Assembly: GCA_026260175.1 (NCBI GenBank)
Contig: JAKCWW010001892.1
Coordinates: 16,913-54,221, forward strand
Length of the DNA stretch: 37,309 nt
Source: Reticulitermes lucifugus
Taxonomy: Eukaryota > Arthropoda > Insecta > Blattodea > Rhinotermitidae
Reading direction: 5' to 3'
Below, one piece after another: positions 9,501 through 20,194 of this stretch. The notes under the pieces are model-generated. The model saw only the letters and a program-made list of their open reading frames with translations, was not told where the DNA came from and made no database searches. Within the stretch, counting starts at the first letter, position 1. Each line of letters opens with the position of its first letter. The translations under genes were made by a program, and so were the position numbers.

Positions 9501-10155
9501 ATTCTGTAAAGATTGGATTAGTGATTATATATATACGCACAACGGGATGATTCCAAAATTTACGACCTATTTGCCTACCGTTTCTCTTCTCTAACCACAT
9601 TCCTCCCTCCTCCCCTTTATTTTTCGTAAAAGAGCAAAAGCCGAATGTTCTACATTTCGGATATTACAGCAATATAAAGGTTAATAGATGGATTATAACG
9701 GCGGCAGGTAGTACGAATGAGATCAGCCTGCAGTGGAATATTTTATAGGCTTTACGACGTTGGCCGGTCACAACACTTCACGCGTTTTGACGGCTGTGCT
9801 AACGAAGACTTTGTTCCATACATCCTCGATCGGATCCGAAACGGAAGGGCGACGTGAGTGGGGTAGTTGGTCCGGACTTAGTTGATAATGGCGCTTCAGC
9901 CACAGCATGGTACTGTCGTTAGCCTTTGGAGCGTGACCAAGTCGAAGTCACTGTGCAACTGACAGTCTGTCCTTTTGGTGTCGAGGCCCACCTGAAGCTC
10001 AGGACGGGATCTTGCTAAGTAGTGAGCCTGACCAGGGAAGTCATTGTCGCCTTGGGGCGTCCTCCCTGACGAAATTACACTTCTGTCTTGTGGCCGGTGT
10101 CTTCGTCTTTATCAAGAATACGTAGTTAAATATGTACAGTCTAAGCAATTGAACT
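9501..10155. other. No recognised feature
   Basis: About 650 bp. I saw no tRNA-like box pair, LINE frame or terminal inverted repeat. Confidence 0.45.
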
Positions 10156-10157
10156 GG

Positions 10158-10365
10158 CCGATCCCGGTGGCCGCGAAGTCTAAGGCATACGTGAGCAGTT
10201 GCTGGATTGCTGGGCTCGCGGGTTCGAATCCCGCTGAAGGCATGGATGTTCGTCTCTTTGTGTTTGTTGTGTGTGGTTCAGGTAGCGGCGTCTGCGACGA
10301 GCTGATCCCTTGTCCAGAGGAGTCCTACTGGGTGTGTGTGTCTAAGTGTGTGTTGATCTAGAAAC
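10158..10365 (+). repeat. SINE family A copy
   Basis: It begins CCGATCCCGGTGG. The A box is TGGCCGCGAAG (10168-10178, degenerate at its 3' side). The B box GGTTCGAATCC is at 10221-10231. The body continues ATGGATGTTCGTC, GAGCTGATCCCTTGTCCAGA, GGAGTCCTACTGGGTGTG. The open frame at 10044-10361 is a translation of it. Confidence 0.87.
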
Positions 10366-11585
10366 CTCAAAATATATTCAGTGGTGCGTATGTACACAGT
10401 ATATAGTCTACAAGGCATCTATCAGTCGGGGCTCTTTAAAGCAGATGATAGCATATCTTATTTACTTTGTACTGCACCGACGGCACCGCCGCCAAGTTTA
10501 AACCTCTGATATCTTCTTTGTTGGGCTTCGCCTCGTCTAGTGTCGCGAACATTTTTCATTTTCGTGATTCAGTATGACTTCTGCATTTGAAGTGTCAAAT
10601 TCATATGAATTAGGTAGATTTAAAAATGTAGTTAGTACCTCGCAGTAAACACTCAAAGAGTCGGGGCTTCATTTAAAAGATATTAAACCTCCACCTGAAG
10701 TAGATTAGGATCTCCAAACTAAGCGGCGGCTCTAGTTACGTATACTTGTAACTAAGTTGGAAACTATATATATATGTACTGAAATGTATACAAGATGGTG
10801 ACTTGACTTCTTAGACAATTTTGTTAGTATTTAATTGTGTTCAGTTTGCTACCATTGCTTTTCGTAGTACTCAGAGCCGGATGGATGGGAGTACAGATGT
10901 TGAAACGGCATATTCCGCCCCCGCAGAAGTACATTTAAAGCAGAGTGGTAACTATATACATCATTTGCCTTAACAACAAAATGCGCTGCATTTTTACCAC
11001 AGTTTATCTATATTATGTTTCAGTTCTCAGAATAAACAGCCATTATTTCACTATACACAATTAACCGGTTCATTTTTGTAATTGAGACGCAGCTTGTTTT
11101 GTGTGAGGTAGGAACTGAATTTTTAAATGTTATTTGCATAAGTTGCAGGCTTTAAAGTGTTAAGAAATTCCGAAATAGCAGTGGTGATAATTGACAGCAG
11201 CAGAGCATTCTATGTCTCTGTCAGAGCATTTCTCTTTGCACCCTTAAAGATAAGGCAACACTGTTTAATGCTCTCTGTTCTGGGTCATTGGCCCAATAGG
11301 TGTCTTCCCTACTTATATTCAGTACTGAGTATCGTAATCCCTTCTTGACCGATATTAAACGAATTTGTTGGTGAAGAAGCCGTAGAAGTGCAGTTTTTGT
11401 AGGGATGGATTAACATAGGATCCGATTGGCAGAGCGAAGCGAAAGTGAACTGCTGGGGCTTCTCGAGTGTCCGATTCATACATAGAGCAGAATCAATACA
11501 GTCCATGTATGCTGCCTTTAAATTACGTTTCAACGCCTGACTTTACGTTTCTGTTGCAAGGATTATCACGAGTCCCCTGCTGAGA
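10366..11585. other. Mostly unassigned, with one short shared repeat
   Basis: About 1.2 kb. At 11024-11075 the string CTCAGAATAAACAG(C)CATTATTT resembles 15125-15160 and looks like a short dispersed repeat. The open frame at 11309-11533 (-) has no recognisable domain. A TATATATATATG run lies near 10767. Confidence 0.4.
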
Positions 11586-11835
11586 CAGACGTACATACAA
11601 CCGTAGCATGCAGTGAGAGGTAAAGGCAGACGTACATACAGCCGTAGCATGCAGTGAGAGGTAAAGGCAGANNNNNNNNNNNNNNNNNNNNNNNNNNNNN
11701 NNNNNNNNNNNNNNNNNNNNNNNNNNNNNNNNNNNNNNNNNNNNNNNNNNNNNNNNNNNNNNNNCCGTAGCATGCAGTGAGAGGTAAAGGCAGACGTACA
11801 TACAGCCGTAGCATGCAGTGAGAGGTAAAGGCAGA
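11586..11835. repeat. 41-bp minisatellite, about six units, with internal gap
   Basis: Unit starts (CAGACGTACATACA...) fall at 11586, 11627 and 11668. After the N run they resume in register, with implied starts at 11750, 11791 and 11832. All steps are exact multiples of 41. The visible units are nearly identical (one A/G difference in the first), so the array is young. The unit ends GAGGTAAAGG, the same kind of sequence as the family C SINE tail that it abuts. Open frames through it (11523-11814) are artefacts. Confidence 0.95.
11672..11764. other. Assembly gap (93 N)
   Basis: The N run lies inside the minisatellite. Its length keeps the 41-bp register exactly, with two units between flanking implied starts. 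Confidence 0.99.
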
Positions 11836-12075
11836 GTTCTCCTTCTGCGTCTAATTACGCATCACGCCATGAAGTCTTATTAGGGGAAGGTGGTATGGCT
11901 CCACGCAGTCTTGATCTCGTACTAAATGCGAATCGTCTGCGTTACGCCCGGCCACTTCGTCCCGTGGTGGCAGGGCTCCCGGTACCCGTTGGACAAGAGG
12001 CTTGCTGCTACCACAGCCAGTCAAGACACTGCGGAAAAGAGAATAATTTCTTTCTTGGTCGGAAATCAAACTTAA
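11836..12075 (-). repeat. SINE family C copy
   Basis: Reverse family C. TCTAATTACGCATCACGCCA, TGAAGTCTTATTAGGGGAAG and GTATGGCTCCAC give the 3' part. TTACGCCCGGCCACTTCGTC, CTCCCGGTACCCGTTGG and a decayed head ending TCGGAAATCAAAC give the rest. The minisatellite begins exactly at its 3' tail. Confidence 0.75.
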
Positions 12076-12159
12076 TTATATCCATTTCAGGGATCCGGCT
12101 GGGTTGTTTTGTAACATAAGCGCTACAGTATCGAAAACCGAAATGCGTAGTTTAAGGTA

Positions 12160-12425
12160 CTACTGAACGTAGTTGTAGAATGGGTAGTACTCCTGCATCG
12201 CATTTGGGGGGTGAGGGGTTCAAATGTTGGCCCGGTGACTGGTTGTTTAAGGTGATTTTCCTCAATTGCTCCAGGCAGTTGCCGGCAGAGTATCTCATAC
12301 CAGGCCCAGCCACCACTGTTCCACACCATTTACATTTAATTATTTAATAATCGTAATAATCATGTTGTCTTTCGAGGCGGTATGGGCAGAGTTACTAATA
12401 GTGTCGTTAAATAAACCACAGGCCT
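12160..12425 (+). repeat. SINE family E copy
   Basis: A tRNA-like head (GTAGAATGGGTAGTACTCCT) and B box GGTTCAAATG (12218-12228) are followed by TTTTCCTCAATTGCTCCAGG and CAGTTGCCGGCAGAGTA. This is a SINE body I recognise from other insects. The 3' end is TAGTGTCGTTAAATAAAC, shared in form with families B and D here. The frame at 12123-12329 (-) is a by-product. Confidence 0.7.
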
Positions 12426-12444
12426 GTATAAATCAAGCAGAAAA

Positions 12445-12640
12445 GTGCGAAATTTGGGGTTCTCACAGCGGTGTTGCTCAGGATTCAGTTTTTCTGGAGT
12501 GCGACGCTCTCTTGTTGCGTGAGTGGTTTACGACGTTCTGAGGGCGTACTGCCTTGGCCACTGAAGATGAAAGCACGAGGTTCCTTCGAAACGTCGGGAA
12601 CTACTCACCCCAACGATACAGCATGCATATCGAGGTCCAT
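12445..12640. repeat. Inverted-dimer foldback element with intact core
   Basis: The left half on minus reads from about 12537 outward: AGAACGTCGTAAACCACTC, CGCAACAAGAGAGCGTCGCA, CTGTGAGAACCCCAAAT. The right half on plus has CUGAAGA (12561-12567), an extra U, a partly paired hairpin, then GAAAC (12588-12592) and GUCGG. The two halves are tail to tail with about 25 bp between. Confidence 0.65.
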
Positions 12641-14239
12641 GCATAACTCGCCGAATATACATCAGACCGAAAAATGTCTGGAGTGAGAGCTGTAGAGAAA
12701 AGTGAAACACGTTTTATGATCGTTACACTTTGAGAGTCACTCTTCACGTTTTTTGGGATAATCGTATAGCCGGGGTGGGTGTTTAAATTTTAGCGCACGG
12801 TTTATGAGAAACGTATTATTTGACCAGAAAAAGATAAAATTATGAAATGTACACCATATTATGGAAAATAAAACAGATTATGTAGCATATCTTAAAAATA
12901 AAGTTAATTTTATTGTTGCCTAAATGTATAAAATGAATTTGTAGGGGTGCTTTTGTACGTGCGATCTCGTATGCGAACGCAGGTTTTTAAAAGTTTGAGG
13001 GAATGGAATCGAAAGCAACGGAATTATTAACATAATGCGTACATTTCCTAACTTTTTAAAGAGATGTACTGTAACTGTTCGATTGGCCCTTTGAATACTA
13101 ACGTTGGTCTAAATCACAGGAGAATCTGAATGTTCGGAATTTCGGCCTTCCGTGATCACCCATTTTAATCCCATTTTTCGACCTTTCGTAGCTGTTTCCG
13201 ACGAATCGGGTTGAGACTACATGCCTGGCGATTCGGCTTCTCCCACTCTTTTGCACAGAACACTTGCCAGCTCAGTCAAGCTCCGTCTTTCTTTCAGTGA
13301 GGTTCATTGGTTTGGCACTTTATGGAATGACACTCTCCGTCACTCATCTAATGCATTTAATGCCCCAAAAAGTGTTTGTATTTTATTAAAAATAAATGTT
13401 CATGCTGTTTATGCTTTTTGACTTTATTTTATGTTTTTGTTACTGGTACTTTCGTAAGTTCTTGGAATAAAATAGGCGTTTTACTTTGAGAATGGATTTC
13501 AGTGTTCTTGATTTCGATGTCCGTGACTTTTATCGGTTCCTTGAATCACGAACATCGAGACTACTGTGTAAACACTGAGTTCCAACTTCACGGAGATCGC
13601 AGTTGGTGTCCATGGTAAACACTAGCCACTTAATGTTGTGTAGGGAAATAACCGGTACTGATGGTGAGAATCAGACAAAACACATAAATACACTTTGTGG
13701 GCAAAATGCCGAGTGTGTTTTAATGTTACAACATGTACTCACGATGGGGCTTTAAACGATTAAACGTGGCAGTAATTTGGGCTTCAATTGTAGGCCGATA
13801 CTAGCACAGCAATTCCAGGTTGTGTGTCCTGTTGACACGTCGATTATCGTGTCCACGTCGGTCAGTTGTGACTGTACGAAAAGCCTGCCTACATTGTCTT
13901 GCAGTGTCCACTTTATCTCGTCTTGCTCTCTGTTCTGTACACAATACAAATTCTGTTAACGCCGTGTAGCAAGAGCGTACGCCACTACTGGACGTTTGAC
14001 CTTTATCTTGACTAGTAAACAGCCCTCTCACTGAAGAGGTGGACGGGATGGAGGTCAGTGGCTGTATCCACTTGTATTAAAATATTTGAGCTTTTTAATC
14101 TGTTGTTACACAACACGTTTCATAGAGGTCAGCTGTTCGGTTACAGGTCAAGTACAGTCTGGCTAGAAGCTACGAAGTTCTTTAGCCTCAAATGCGGCAC
14201 GATGATGCTGAAAGCTTTTCTTGTTCAAATTCTGATTCT
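12641..14239. other. Largely unassigned 1.6 kb
   Basis: A stretch near 12690-12780 (GTAGAGAAAA.., ACACGTTTTATG) resembles 24100-24180 and may be a dispersed repeat. Around 13765-13990 the overlapping open frames (13752-13949 -, 13777-13959 +, 13801-14031 -) show no recognised domain. No SINE boxes were seen. Confidence 0.4.
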
Positions 14240-14480
14240 GTAAATTCCTACCCTGTCTACGCCATGCAGGCATTATCAAACTCAGCATCAGATGGAGGTG
14301 AATAGTGATCTTTGTACCAAGGCGTTTTACCCCGTCGGATAGGGCCCCCGGTTCGCTTTGAATGTGAGAGGGTGGGTGGACACCAGAACCGGTCTGGACG
14401 CTTTGGAGAGGGGACATCTCTCGCCCCTGCCGGGAATCGAACCCTCTGTTTACAGCTCGTTGTTTAGTCATCATACCAAT
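14240..14480 (-). repeat. SINE family C copy with readable B box
   Basis: Reverse family C: CTACGCCATGCAGGC, CATCAGATGGAGGTGAA, AGGCGTTTTACCCCGTCGG, CCAGAACCGGTCTGGACG, and GCCGGGAATCGAACCCTC (B box on minus, about 14428-14446). The A-box side decays near 14470. Confidence 0.85.
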
Positions 14481-14649
14481 TAAATTAAAATTTCTGTGCG
14501 TAATTTAGCATGTCACGTAATTAGGAACTTACGGTAATAAATTTTAAGTAGTAGTCTGTAATGTGTTGGCACATATGCCTTGGATGGTGGAGACAGATAT
14601 GTGCAGAATTTAGTGGCGAAATGTCTTTGGAGGGGTAGCTTAAAAGGAA

Positions 14650-14830
14650 GAAACAACTTGGCTTGTGGGATGATGCTGTGTAGTTTGGTAGGTGGGTACC
14701 CGACGTTTCGGAAGAATCTGCTGATTTTACTTCAGTCATGAAAATGTAGAAAGCAGGTTCCTCCGACATGTTGGTGTACTACATCCACATAACCACAGGC
14801 GTCTTATCCCAGCAGATAACCACCACCGTG
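14650..14830. repeat. Inverted-dimer foldback element, decayed core
   Basis: The left half on minus has CUGAAGU (14729-14735), GAAAC (14705-14709) and GUCGGGUACCCACCUACCAA. The right half on plus has AUGAAAAUG, a partly paired hairpin, CGACAUGUUGG and a body ending ACCACCGTGACAACCTGAAA. Both cores carry substitutions. Confidence 0.6.
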
Positions 14831-15219
14831 ACAACCTGAAATCTCACATGGAGTACGGAAGTTCATAGATCTTGTTTCATAAGTTGAACTGTAAGTCACT
14901 GACGATGTAGGCTTAACATACTTACGTAACATGGAACAGATTCTGCCTTTCATTTCGCAGATTTGACAGACAAGCCATTCAGTGTCGTCAAACTGGTATT
15001 GTCATAAACTGGTTGTATGCTTCAACCCCTTCAAATTTAGCGTTTGCTTGTGTAGAACTGCCAGGTTTAACGCTGAAAACACTGCAATTTTTCCCAGTCA
15101 GTGTACTTAGGTTTTCCGTATGATTCTTCAAATGAACAGCGATTATTTCCCTGTACAGCATTCACTGATTGGTCTTTCTAATGGAAAAACACTGCGTTCT
15201 GTGTGCGGCACGAACCAAA
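14831..15219. other. Unassigned, contains a short shared repeat
   Basis: At 15125-15190, AACAGCGATTATTTCCCTG and CAGCATTCACTGATTGG resemble 11024-11075 and look like part of a dispersed repeat of unknown class. There is nothing else that I can support. Confidence 0.35.
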
Positions 15220-15400
15220 TCTTTCCCAGGCGGTTAGTCGCCGGCCTGTCACATCGGAGGCCCGTATTTGATTCTGGGTCAGTCCACGTGAGATGTGTGG
15301 TGGACAATGTGTCAACGAGGACAGGTCTTCCTCCGAATAATTTTATTTTCCGCTGTCAGTATCATTCCATCGGTGCTACAAACTCCATGTTAATAGTACC
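15220..15400 (+). repeat. SINE family B copy, decayed
   Basis: CAGGCGGTTAGTCGCCGGCC marks the A-box side. The B box is degenerate (CCCGTATTTGATTCTGGG). The family body follows: GTCAGTCCACGTGAGATGTG, TGGTGGACAATGTGTCA, CGCTGTCAGTATCATTCCAT, CGGTGCTACA. The 154-residue open frame at 15120-15584 runs through this SINE and is not a gene. Confidence 0.8.
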
Positions 15401-15691
15401 ATTATCAGAAGGACAAGCGGGAGAAGCGTGGGAATCTTCAAACGAAGTACTGCTCTTTCGGATATCGAGGAGCATTCGGCAGAAAATTACTTTCACACTG
15501 CCTTTTGTTGAAGTTTTCAATGGGTTTAGTGCACTGCCAAGAATTCCCCCGTGTTTGCAAATCGCCGGCCCTGACTTTTACTAAGTGTGGATACATTCTG
15601 GAATGTATAACCAACGAGATGTCTGGATGCGGAATTTCTCTCGGTTATGAAAACATTGTTCTGTTTCTGGAATAATTTGAAGGATGTGAAT
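15401..15691. other. No recognised feature
   Basis: Mixed sequence between two SINEs, with no signature seen. Confidence 0.4.
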
Positions 15692-15940
15692 GTAAAGGTA
15701 AAGGTAAAGTTGCTGTGTTCCTAATTACGAACCACGTTCTGAAGACTTATGGGGGGAGTTTCCTAACATGAGACGTGGAGGTGAATGGCCACCTTTACCC
15801 CCGGGGAAGTAGCCCCCTCTACAGATTGGGTGGGGGGCGGGTGGGGCCCTGAGCCGATCTGTACGTGAACAGAAAACTCTGCTCCTGTCAAGAATGCACA
15901 CCCAATCTTGTAGCCTTGTCAATAAACTGACTGAGCTGTT
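15692..15940 (-). repeat. SINE family C copy
   Basis: It starts with the reversed tail GTAAAGGTAAAGGTAAAG, then CTAATTACGAACCACGTTCT, CTTATGGGGGGAGTTTCC, CCTTTACCCCCGGGGAAG, GGGTGGGGCCCTGAGCCG. The head is decayed toward 15940. Confidence 0.85.
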
Positions 15941-15950
15941 CCGGCTGCCA

Positions 15951-15968
15951 GTGTGTGTGTGTGTGTGT
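15951..15968 (+). repeat. (GT)9 microsatellite
   Basis: A pure GT run directly after the SINE C copy. Confidence 0.9.
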
Positions 15969-16089
15969 AAAAAGTATATGCTTTAAGGGGAGTTTCTCTC
16001 AGTCCAGTCTTCCTCCTTCGTAAATAATCTCCAGACATAGGCTGTTAGTAGTGGTCGTATGAATGATTTAAGCGACCATGGCAGGATCG

Positions 16090-16335
16090 GAGCCGGGACA
16101 ACGTACGCGGTGTACTGGTTAGGCTGCGAGCCGGACGGCAGAGTTGTGACTCAGTTCTCGACAGGGGAAAACGTTCAGACTGGCACTGGGACCCATCCAG
16201 CCTCTTACTAAGTGGGTATCAAGGGCTATTCCCCCGGGGGTAATACGGTCGGGACGTGAAGCCAACTATCTATTTATAGTGCAGAGCTTGGGACTGAGTG
16301 GAGCTATACTCTACTCCTCCACATGCTTTAAAGCT
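16090..16335 (+). repeat. SINE family C copy
   Basis: The head (GTACGCGGTGTACTGGTTAG, GCTGCGAGCCGGACGGCAGA) is followed by CAGACTGGCACTGGGACCCA, TCCAGCCTCTTACTAAGTGG, TTCCCCCGGGGGTAATACGG, TCGGGACGTGAAGCCAAC and GAGTGGAGCTATACTCTACT. The 3' end is indistinct. Confidence 0.82.
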
Positions 16336-17124
16336 CCTGTTACGTGTTGTGGCTTATACTTAAACGCACGTGGTGGGTTTGATATAGCTACGTCATGTAT
16401 GATGTTAGGAGACAGTGAAGGTGATTCTCATTTTGCAGAACGGAAATGTAGATTTCTTTTTTTCCACCGGCCGTTATTGTCGGTTGCAAATAGAAGTCCC
16501 ATCCTCTTGTTGGTGCCATCTAAGGTAAGACCAGGATGGAAGCAGAAGCCTCAGTAAGCAACATTTACCATGACCTTATACTGTTCTGAATTCTGCCATG
16601 AACTTTGAGGATGTTTTTTTAAGGCCATTTCTTAGCAGTTGAATTATCACCTGAGACGTAATTTATATGTTTCTTATAACGGAGGTTTTATTACAAAGAG
16701 GCTGGAAGAGAATGATTGCCCTGTCTGCAGGACGATTATTCATGCAGATAACAACAAAGATGAATATATTAGAATTCCCAAACTTGTTTCTTGTTAGAAC
16801 TGGCTTTTATTTAGCTTGTGCTTCCGGCTATATTTATAGTAGTAAAGCTATTCGGAATGCCAACTAGATACGTATTCAAAAATAGCAGAACTCAGGAAGG
16901 AAAGATAAAGAAAAGAAGAAGCTTGAAATTTGGTTCAAACGCAGCTCCATGATGCAGTTCATAGGTTCCATATGTTATTAGGAATAGACGGACCGACATT
17001 GAGAAGGGAGTCAGGTCCTCTCAGAACTTAGTTTTTCTAACTTGGTTAAGTTTCTCAACTGCATTAATATGTAATAGTGAAGCTATGGTTGAATAAATGA
17101 AGTAGAGCCTATATAGCTTAGAGT
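16336..17124. other. No recognised feature
   Basis: About 790 bp. The frame at 16279-16557 starts inside the SINE and has no domain. An A-rich patch lies at 16880-16920. Confidence 0.45.
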
Positions 17125-17345
17125 AGGAATTCCGAAAGTGTGATCTACGGACCACCGGTGGTTCGTGAGCTTTATGCATTTAATTCACAGAACAGGAACT
17201 TCTGTCGCATTATAATAGTCGTTTCTTGATTTATTTTTGCTTATTGTATTTCGTTGTTTTAAGATTCGAATAACATTTATTTAAATAATACAGCGTTAAA
17301 AGAAACCCGTAAGTGGTCCGCCAGGAACTGCTGCTGCCTTTAACG
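17125..17345. mobile_element. Possible hAT-like MITE relic
   Basis: The left part reads AGGAATTCCGAAAGTGTGAT, then CTACGGACCACCGGTGGTTC with an internal ACCACCGGTGGT palindrome. The right part carries AAGTGGTCCGCCAGGAACTG. The pairing of GTGGTCCGC-type strings across an AT-rich interior is common in hAT-derived MITEs. Neither end nor a target duplication is clear. Confidence 0.4.
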
Positions 17346-17360
17346 GCTCTACGAGCCTGA

Positions 17361-17404
17361 CAGTAGCAGTAGCAGTAGCAGTAGCAGTAGCAGTAGCAGT
17401 AGCA
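17361..17404 (+). repeat. (CAGTAG)7 microsatellite
   Basis: A perfect hexanucleotide run of 44 bp. It also reads as alternating CAG and TAG triplets, so one frame is all stops. Confidence 0.95.
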
Positions 17405-17461
17405 TTTTCTCAGAATATCTGAATTCTTTCTAACGAAAGCTTACAGTTTGTGTACACGTGA

Positions 17462-17732
17462 AAGGTAAAAGTTCACGACGTATAACGGAATGTAGGTATA
17501 GCTCCACACATTTCTAAGCTTGGCGTTAGATGAAGGTGGGTGGTTAGCTTCTCGCGCCCCCTCCGTGCCCCCGGCTATCCACTGAATAGGAGGATGGACG
17601 TGCTTCAGAGCTGGTCTGTGCATGTTGGAAGACGGAGCAATCTCTTACCTCTGCCGGGAGTCGAATCATGGTTCATCGGTTGTCCAGCCCGTCTTGTAGT
17701 TACTCATACCGACTACGCCATCACGCTGTCAG
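17462..17732 (-). repeat. SINE family C copy with head
   Basis: Reverse family C: GTAGGTATAGCTCCACACA, GATGAAGGTGGGTGGTTAG, CCACTGAATAGGAGGATGG, CTTCAGAGCTGGTCTGTGC, CTGCCGGGAGTCGAATCATG (B box on minus), and ATACCGACTACGCCA at the A-box side. Confidence 0.85.
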
Positions 17733-18819
17733 AGTTCGTGTAGTTTTATGTACTGTAAGCCTGTTCGCTTTCCCCCAAAGCACATACTAATATCTCTCCG
17801 TCGATCTCTCCGAACTCACGAAAAAGTTGGTCAGCGGGTGAGTGGTTTTCTTCAGGTTTGATACTGGGGAGGCCTGTTAGTGAAATTTGTGTACCGGCCA
17901 GTTTTGGTTGGGATCGGACAATAACCGGCTTTAAACCAAAGATCGTGTTTTAAAACTTTTGACTTGGGTTCTGTCGTCCTTCTGTGCCTGACCTCCTCCT
18001 GTTCGACTTCACTACTCTGTGGATGGAATGTACAGATGGAATTTCACACAGACGTTGGGCGCATCATGACAGTCTAGTAACCGTAATGGACTGTCTTCCT
18101 TGTTTGTTAATAATAATTCCACAAAAAGTTCGACAAAATGTGATGTGTGATATAACCAACTCCATGCAGCAGAGTTCTTCTTGAGAAGCTGATAGTTTCT
18201 GTGTGATACACTTTGTAAAATGTATTTAATACAGACACCTCCTAAACCCCCCGCTCCCCAAGGTATTTTCTTTTTAAAACATATATCTTACAGACACTGT
18301 GTTATGAATACCACTTGCACGTTTAGAGTGAAACTCCACCTACAATTGAGCAAGTTTTGTAAACAGTGGCATCTGTTGAAACAGACGGTGTACAATGTCA
18401 TCATCATCTTCGTTGTCGTCATTATTATTTTACAACTTGTTGATGGACTTATGTGCATAGTTTTAATTACACTGGATTTGTCAAATACAACGTTGGAATT
18501 TTGTAACTGAGCAAAACACCTACCATCAACGGACACCTCCCAAAGAAAGGCGTGGTGCCATTAAATAAACATAAGCTTGCTGTTATTTATTAGTGCTTAT
18601 CCATTGCCACGTGCACGTTTCGGTCTGGCGTCCGTAAATGAATTGTCTAAATTTTATACAGTACAGTATAAATTATAAGGGAACTGCGTTGTCGTTCTTC
18701 GATGTATAAGCTGCATAGCTGTGCTGTTTAATTTGAACGTCTGCCAGCTTACAGAACTAGGATTTTGGGATCTTCTTGCTAATGGCTGGCCCTCGTTTAA
18801 GTGCGCACTTCATGTTTGC
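17733..18819. other. Mostly unassigned 1.1 kb
   Basis: Frames at 17984-18184, 18220-18510 and 18288-18536 (-) are unrecognised. GGTGCCATTAAATAAAC (about 18552-18568) resembles SINE/LINE 3' ends. ACGTGCACGTTTCGG (18609-18623) carries a GAAACGUGC string on minus. It may be another repeat core, but no CUGANGA is present. Confidence 0.35.
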
Positions 18820-18890
18820 TGCAAGGCGGTGGGCATCGAACTCGAGTCTTTGGAATGCGAGTCACTCCTGAAGGTGACTGTTAAATAAAC
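18820..18890 (-). repeat. tRNA-like SINE head fragment
   Basis: The minus strand reads GGAGTGACTCGCATTCCAAA, then ACTCGAGTTCGATGCCCACC. AGTTCGATGCC fits a B box, and the upstream CTCGCATTCC resembles an anticodon arm seen in insect SINE heads. A GTTAAATAAAC string follows on the plus side. A weak call. Confidence 0.4.
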
Positions 18891-19390
18891 GATCCCCATG
18901 TTCTGTAGGACATGTTGAGAGGACCGGCATAGCGTTTTTTTTATCAGGGGCGAGTACACCGGGAATCCGCGTTCTCGTTGGAGTTACGGTTCAAACCGAG
19001 CGTGCTCGCGTGCAAGATCCGTATTGCGTGTTACATCGAGCTCAGTCATAACAAGTGAGGGCGTTACGACAGCCCCAAATATTGCCGGATCTTTTGAATG
19101 CTATACCGAGGTCAGAAAAAGAAGTCCTACGGATGGACCCTCTCCTCATCTCCGTGGAGCCGTTACTCTCCCTCCCCGCTAACATGCTCCACTACATTCC
19201 CCCTCCAATTCTGTTTTCGTCACAGCGATGCTGCACTTATTAGCCACGTGATACACCTCGCTACCGACAACCACTTTGGGCTAGTTTACGTACGCCAGAG
19301 GGCTCGGTGGGGAATAGAACAGTTGGCAGAGGTTACGAAGCGTCGAGTGCTGTTACCTAGATCCATTGTGACTTCTTTCTGTGGCATCAC
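18891..19390. other. No recognised feature
   Basis: About 500 bp. The frame at 19098-19400 has no family resemblance that I can name. Confidence 0.4.
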
Positions 19391-19395
19391 TGTAC

Positions 19396-19450
19396 GCTAG
19401 AGCGATAACCACGAGGCTGCTGAGGCAGACGGTTCGACCCCAAGCACCGT
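19396..19450 (+). repeat. tRNA-like fragment with B box
   Basis: CTAGAGCGATAACCACGAGG leads to GGCAGACGGTTCGACCCCAA. GGTTCGACCCC matches the B-box consensus exactly. No convincing A box or acceptor stem, so it is probably a SINE head remnant. Confidence 0.4.
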
Positions 19451-19780
19451 GACTAATCCGCAGTTCAAAATAATAAAGGTTACGAGTGTAATTACATTGA
19501 GGCACCCCGTATGTCGAACGTAACGAACAATGCCCGACATTAAGTTGCTGTTAGCCGTAGCAAATCGGTTGAAGTACTGGAAGTTGTGTAGGTGCCGTAA
19601 GTTCTTCCCAGAACTTCTTGTTTGCCTTTCCTTTCGAGAGGAGCCTTTACCGTTACACGTAATTTTGTAAAGTGACCTTACTGCTCCATACTTGAAACTT
19701 TTTAATGAAGACACTTGAGGGGAATTAGGGAGGGGTAGGTCGTGTTTCAGATTTCTCCTTTACGCACAGGAAGTGCTCTT

Positions 19781-19812
19781 CATTGTCATTTTTTCTCTTG
19801 TTTCAGGTAAGT
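19781..19812 (+). promoter_or_regulatory. Candidate recursive-splice (ratchet) site
   Basis: A pyrimidine-rich tract (CATTTTTTCTCTTGTTT) ends in CAG at 19804-19806. GTAAGT follows at once at 19807-19812. A 3' splice site fused to a consensus 5' splice site is the known form of zero-length-exon ratchet points in long insect introns. It would act only if + strand transcription crosses the window as an intron, which the sequence alone does not show. Confidence 0.4.
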
Positions 19813-20194
19813 GGATCTGCCTGGTCGGTGTCTTGGATGTTGAAATTCAAACTGGCCGATGCGGTCAGTTTCCAAGTAAGGTAACGTGAACTATTCAAGT
19901 TTCCCTTCACCCGCTGTTCGACCATAGTTTGGCGGGCTTGCGGCAATTGTAAGCCAGAAATTTGTTTTCAGTTGCTTACGTTCCCTGCCCCACGCATGTT
20001 GCAGTGTCCATTGGTTAGTGACATTACATTGCATGTTGATGTAACGATTTGTCGAGGGCGGAAGAGGCGTCATTAACCTGTTTACATTTTATGATTGTTA
20101 ACCTTGTGCATTTTGGAATTTTAATGTTGAAATTATTTTAATCGTAATGAAGGCGACACAATACTTACATAAGTGTGCTGGCCCTGTGTTCCTT

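Noticed and set aside
11523..11814. Three parallel open frames with repeated CLYLSLHAT-type peptides
   Set aside because: By-product of the 41-bp minisatellite and its N run.
11586..11835. CRISPR-like array
   Set aside because: The 41-bp units are contiguous with no unique spacers, in an animal genome.
15120..15584. 154-residue open frame, the longest in the window
   Set aside because: Its middle is a translation of a family B SINE (15220-15400), and the rest shows no domain.
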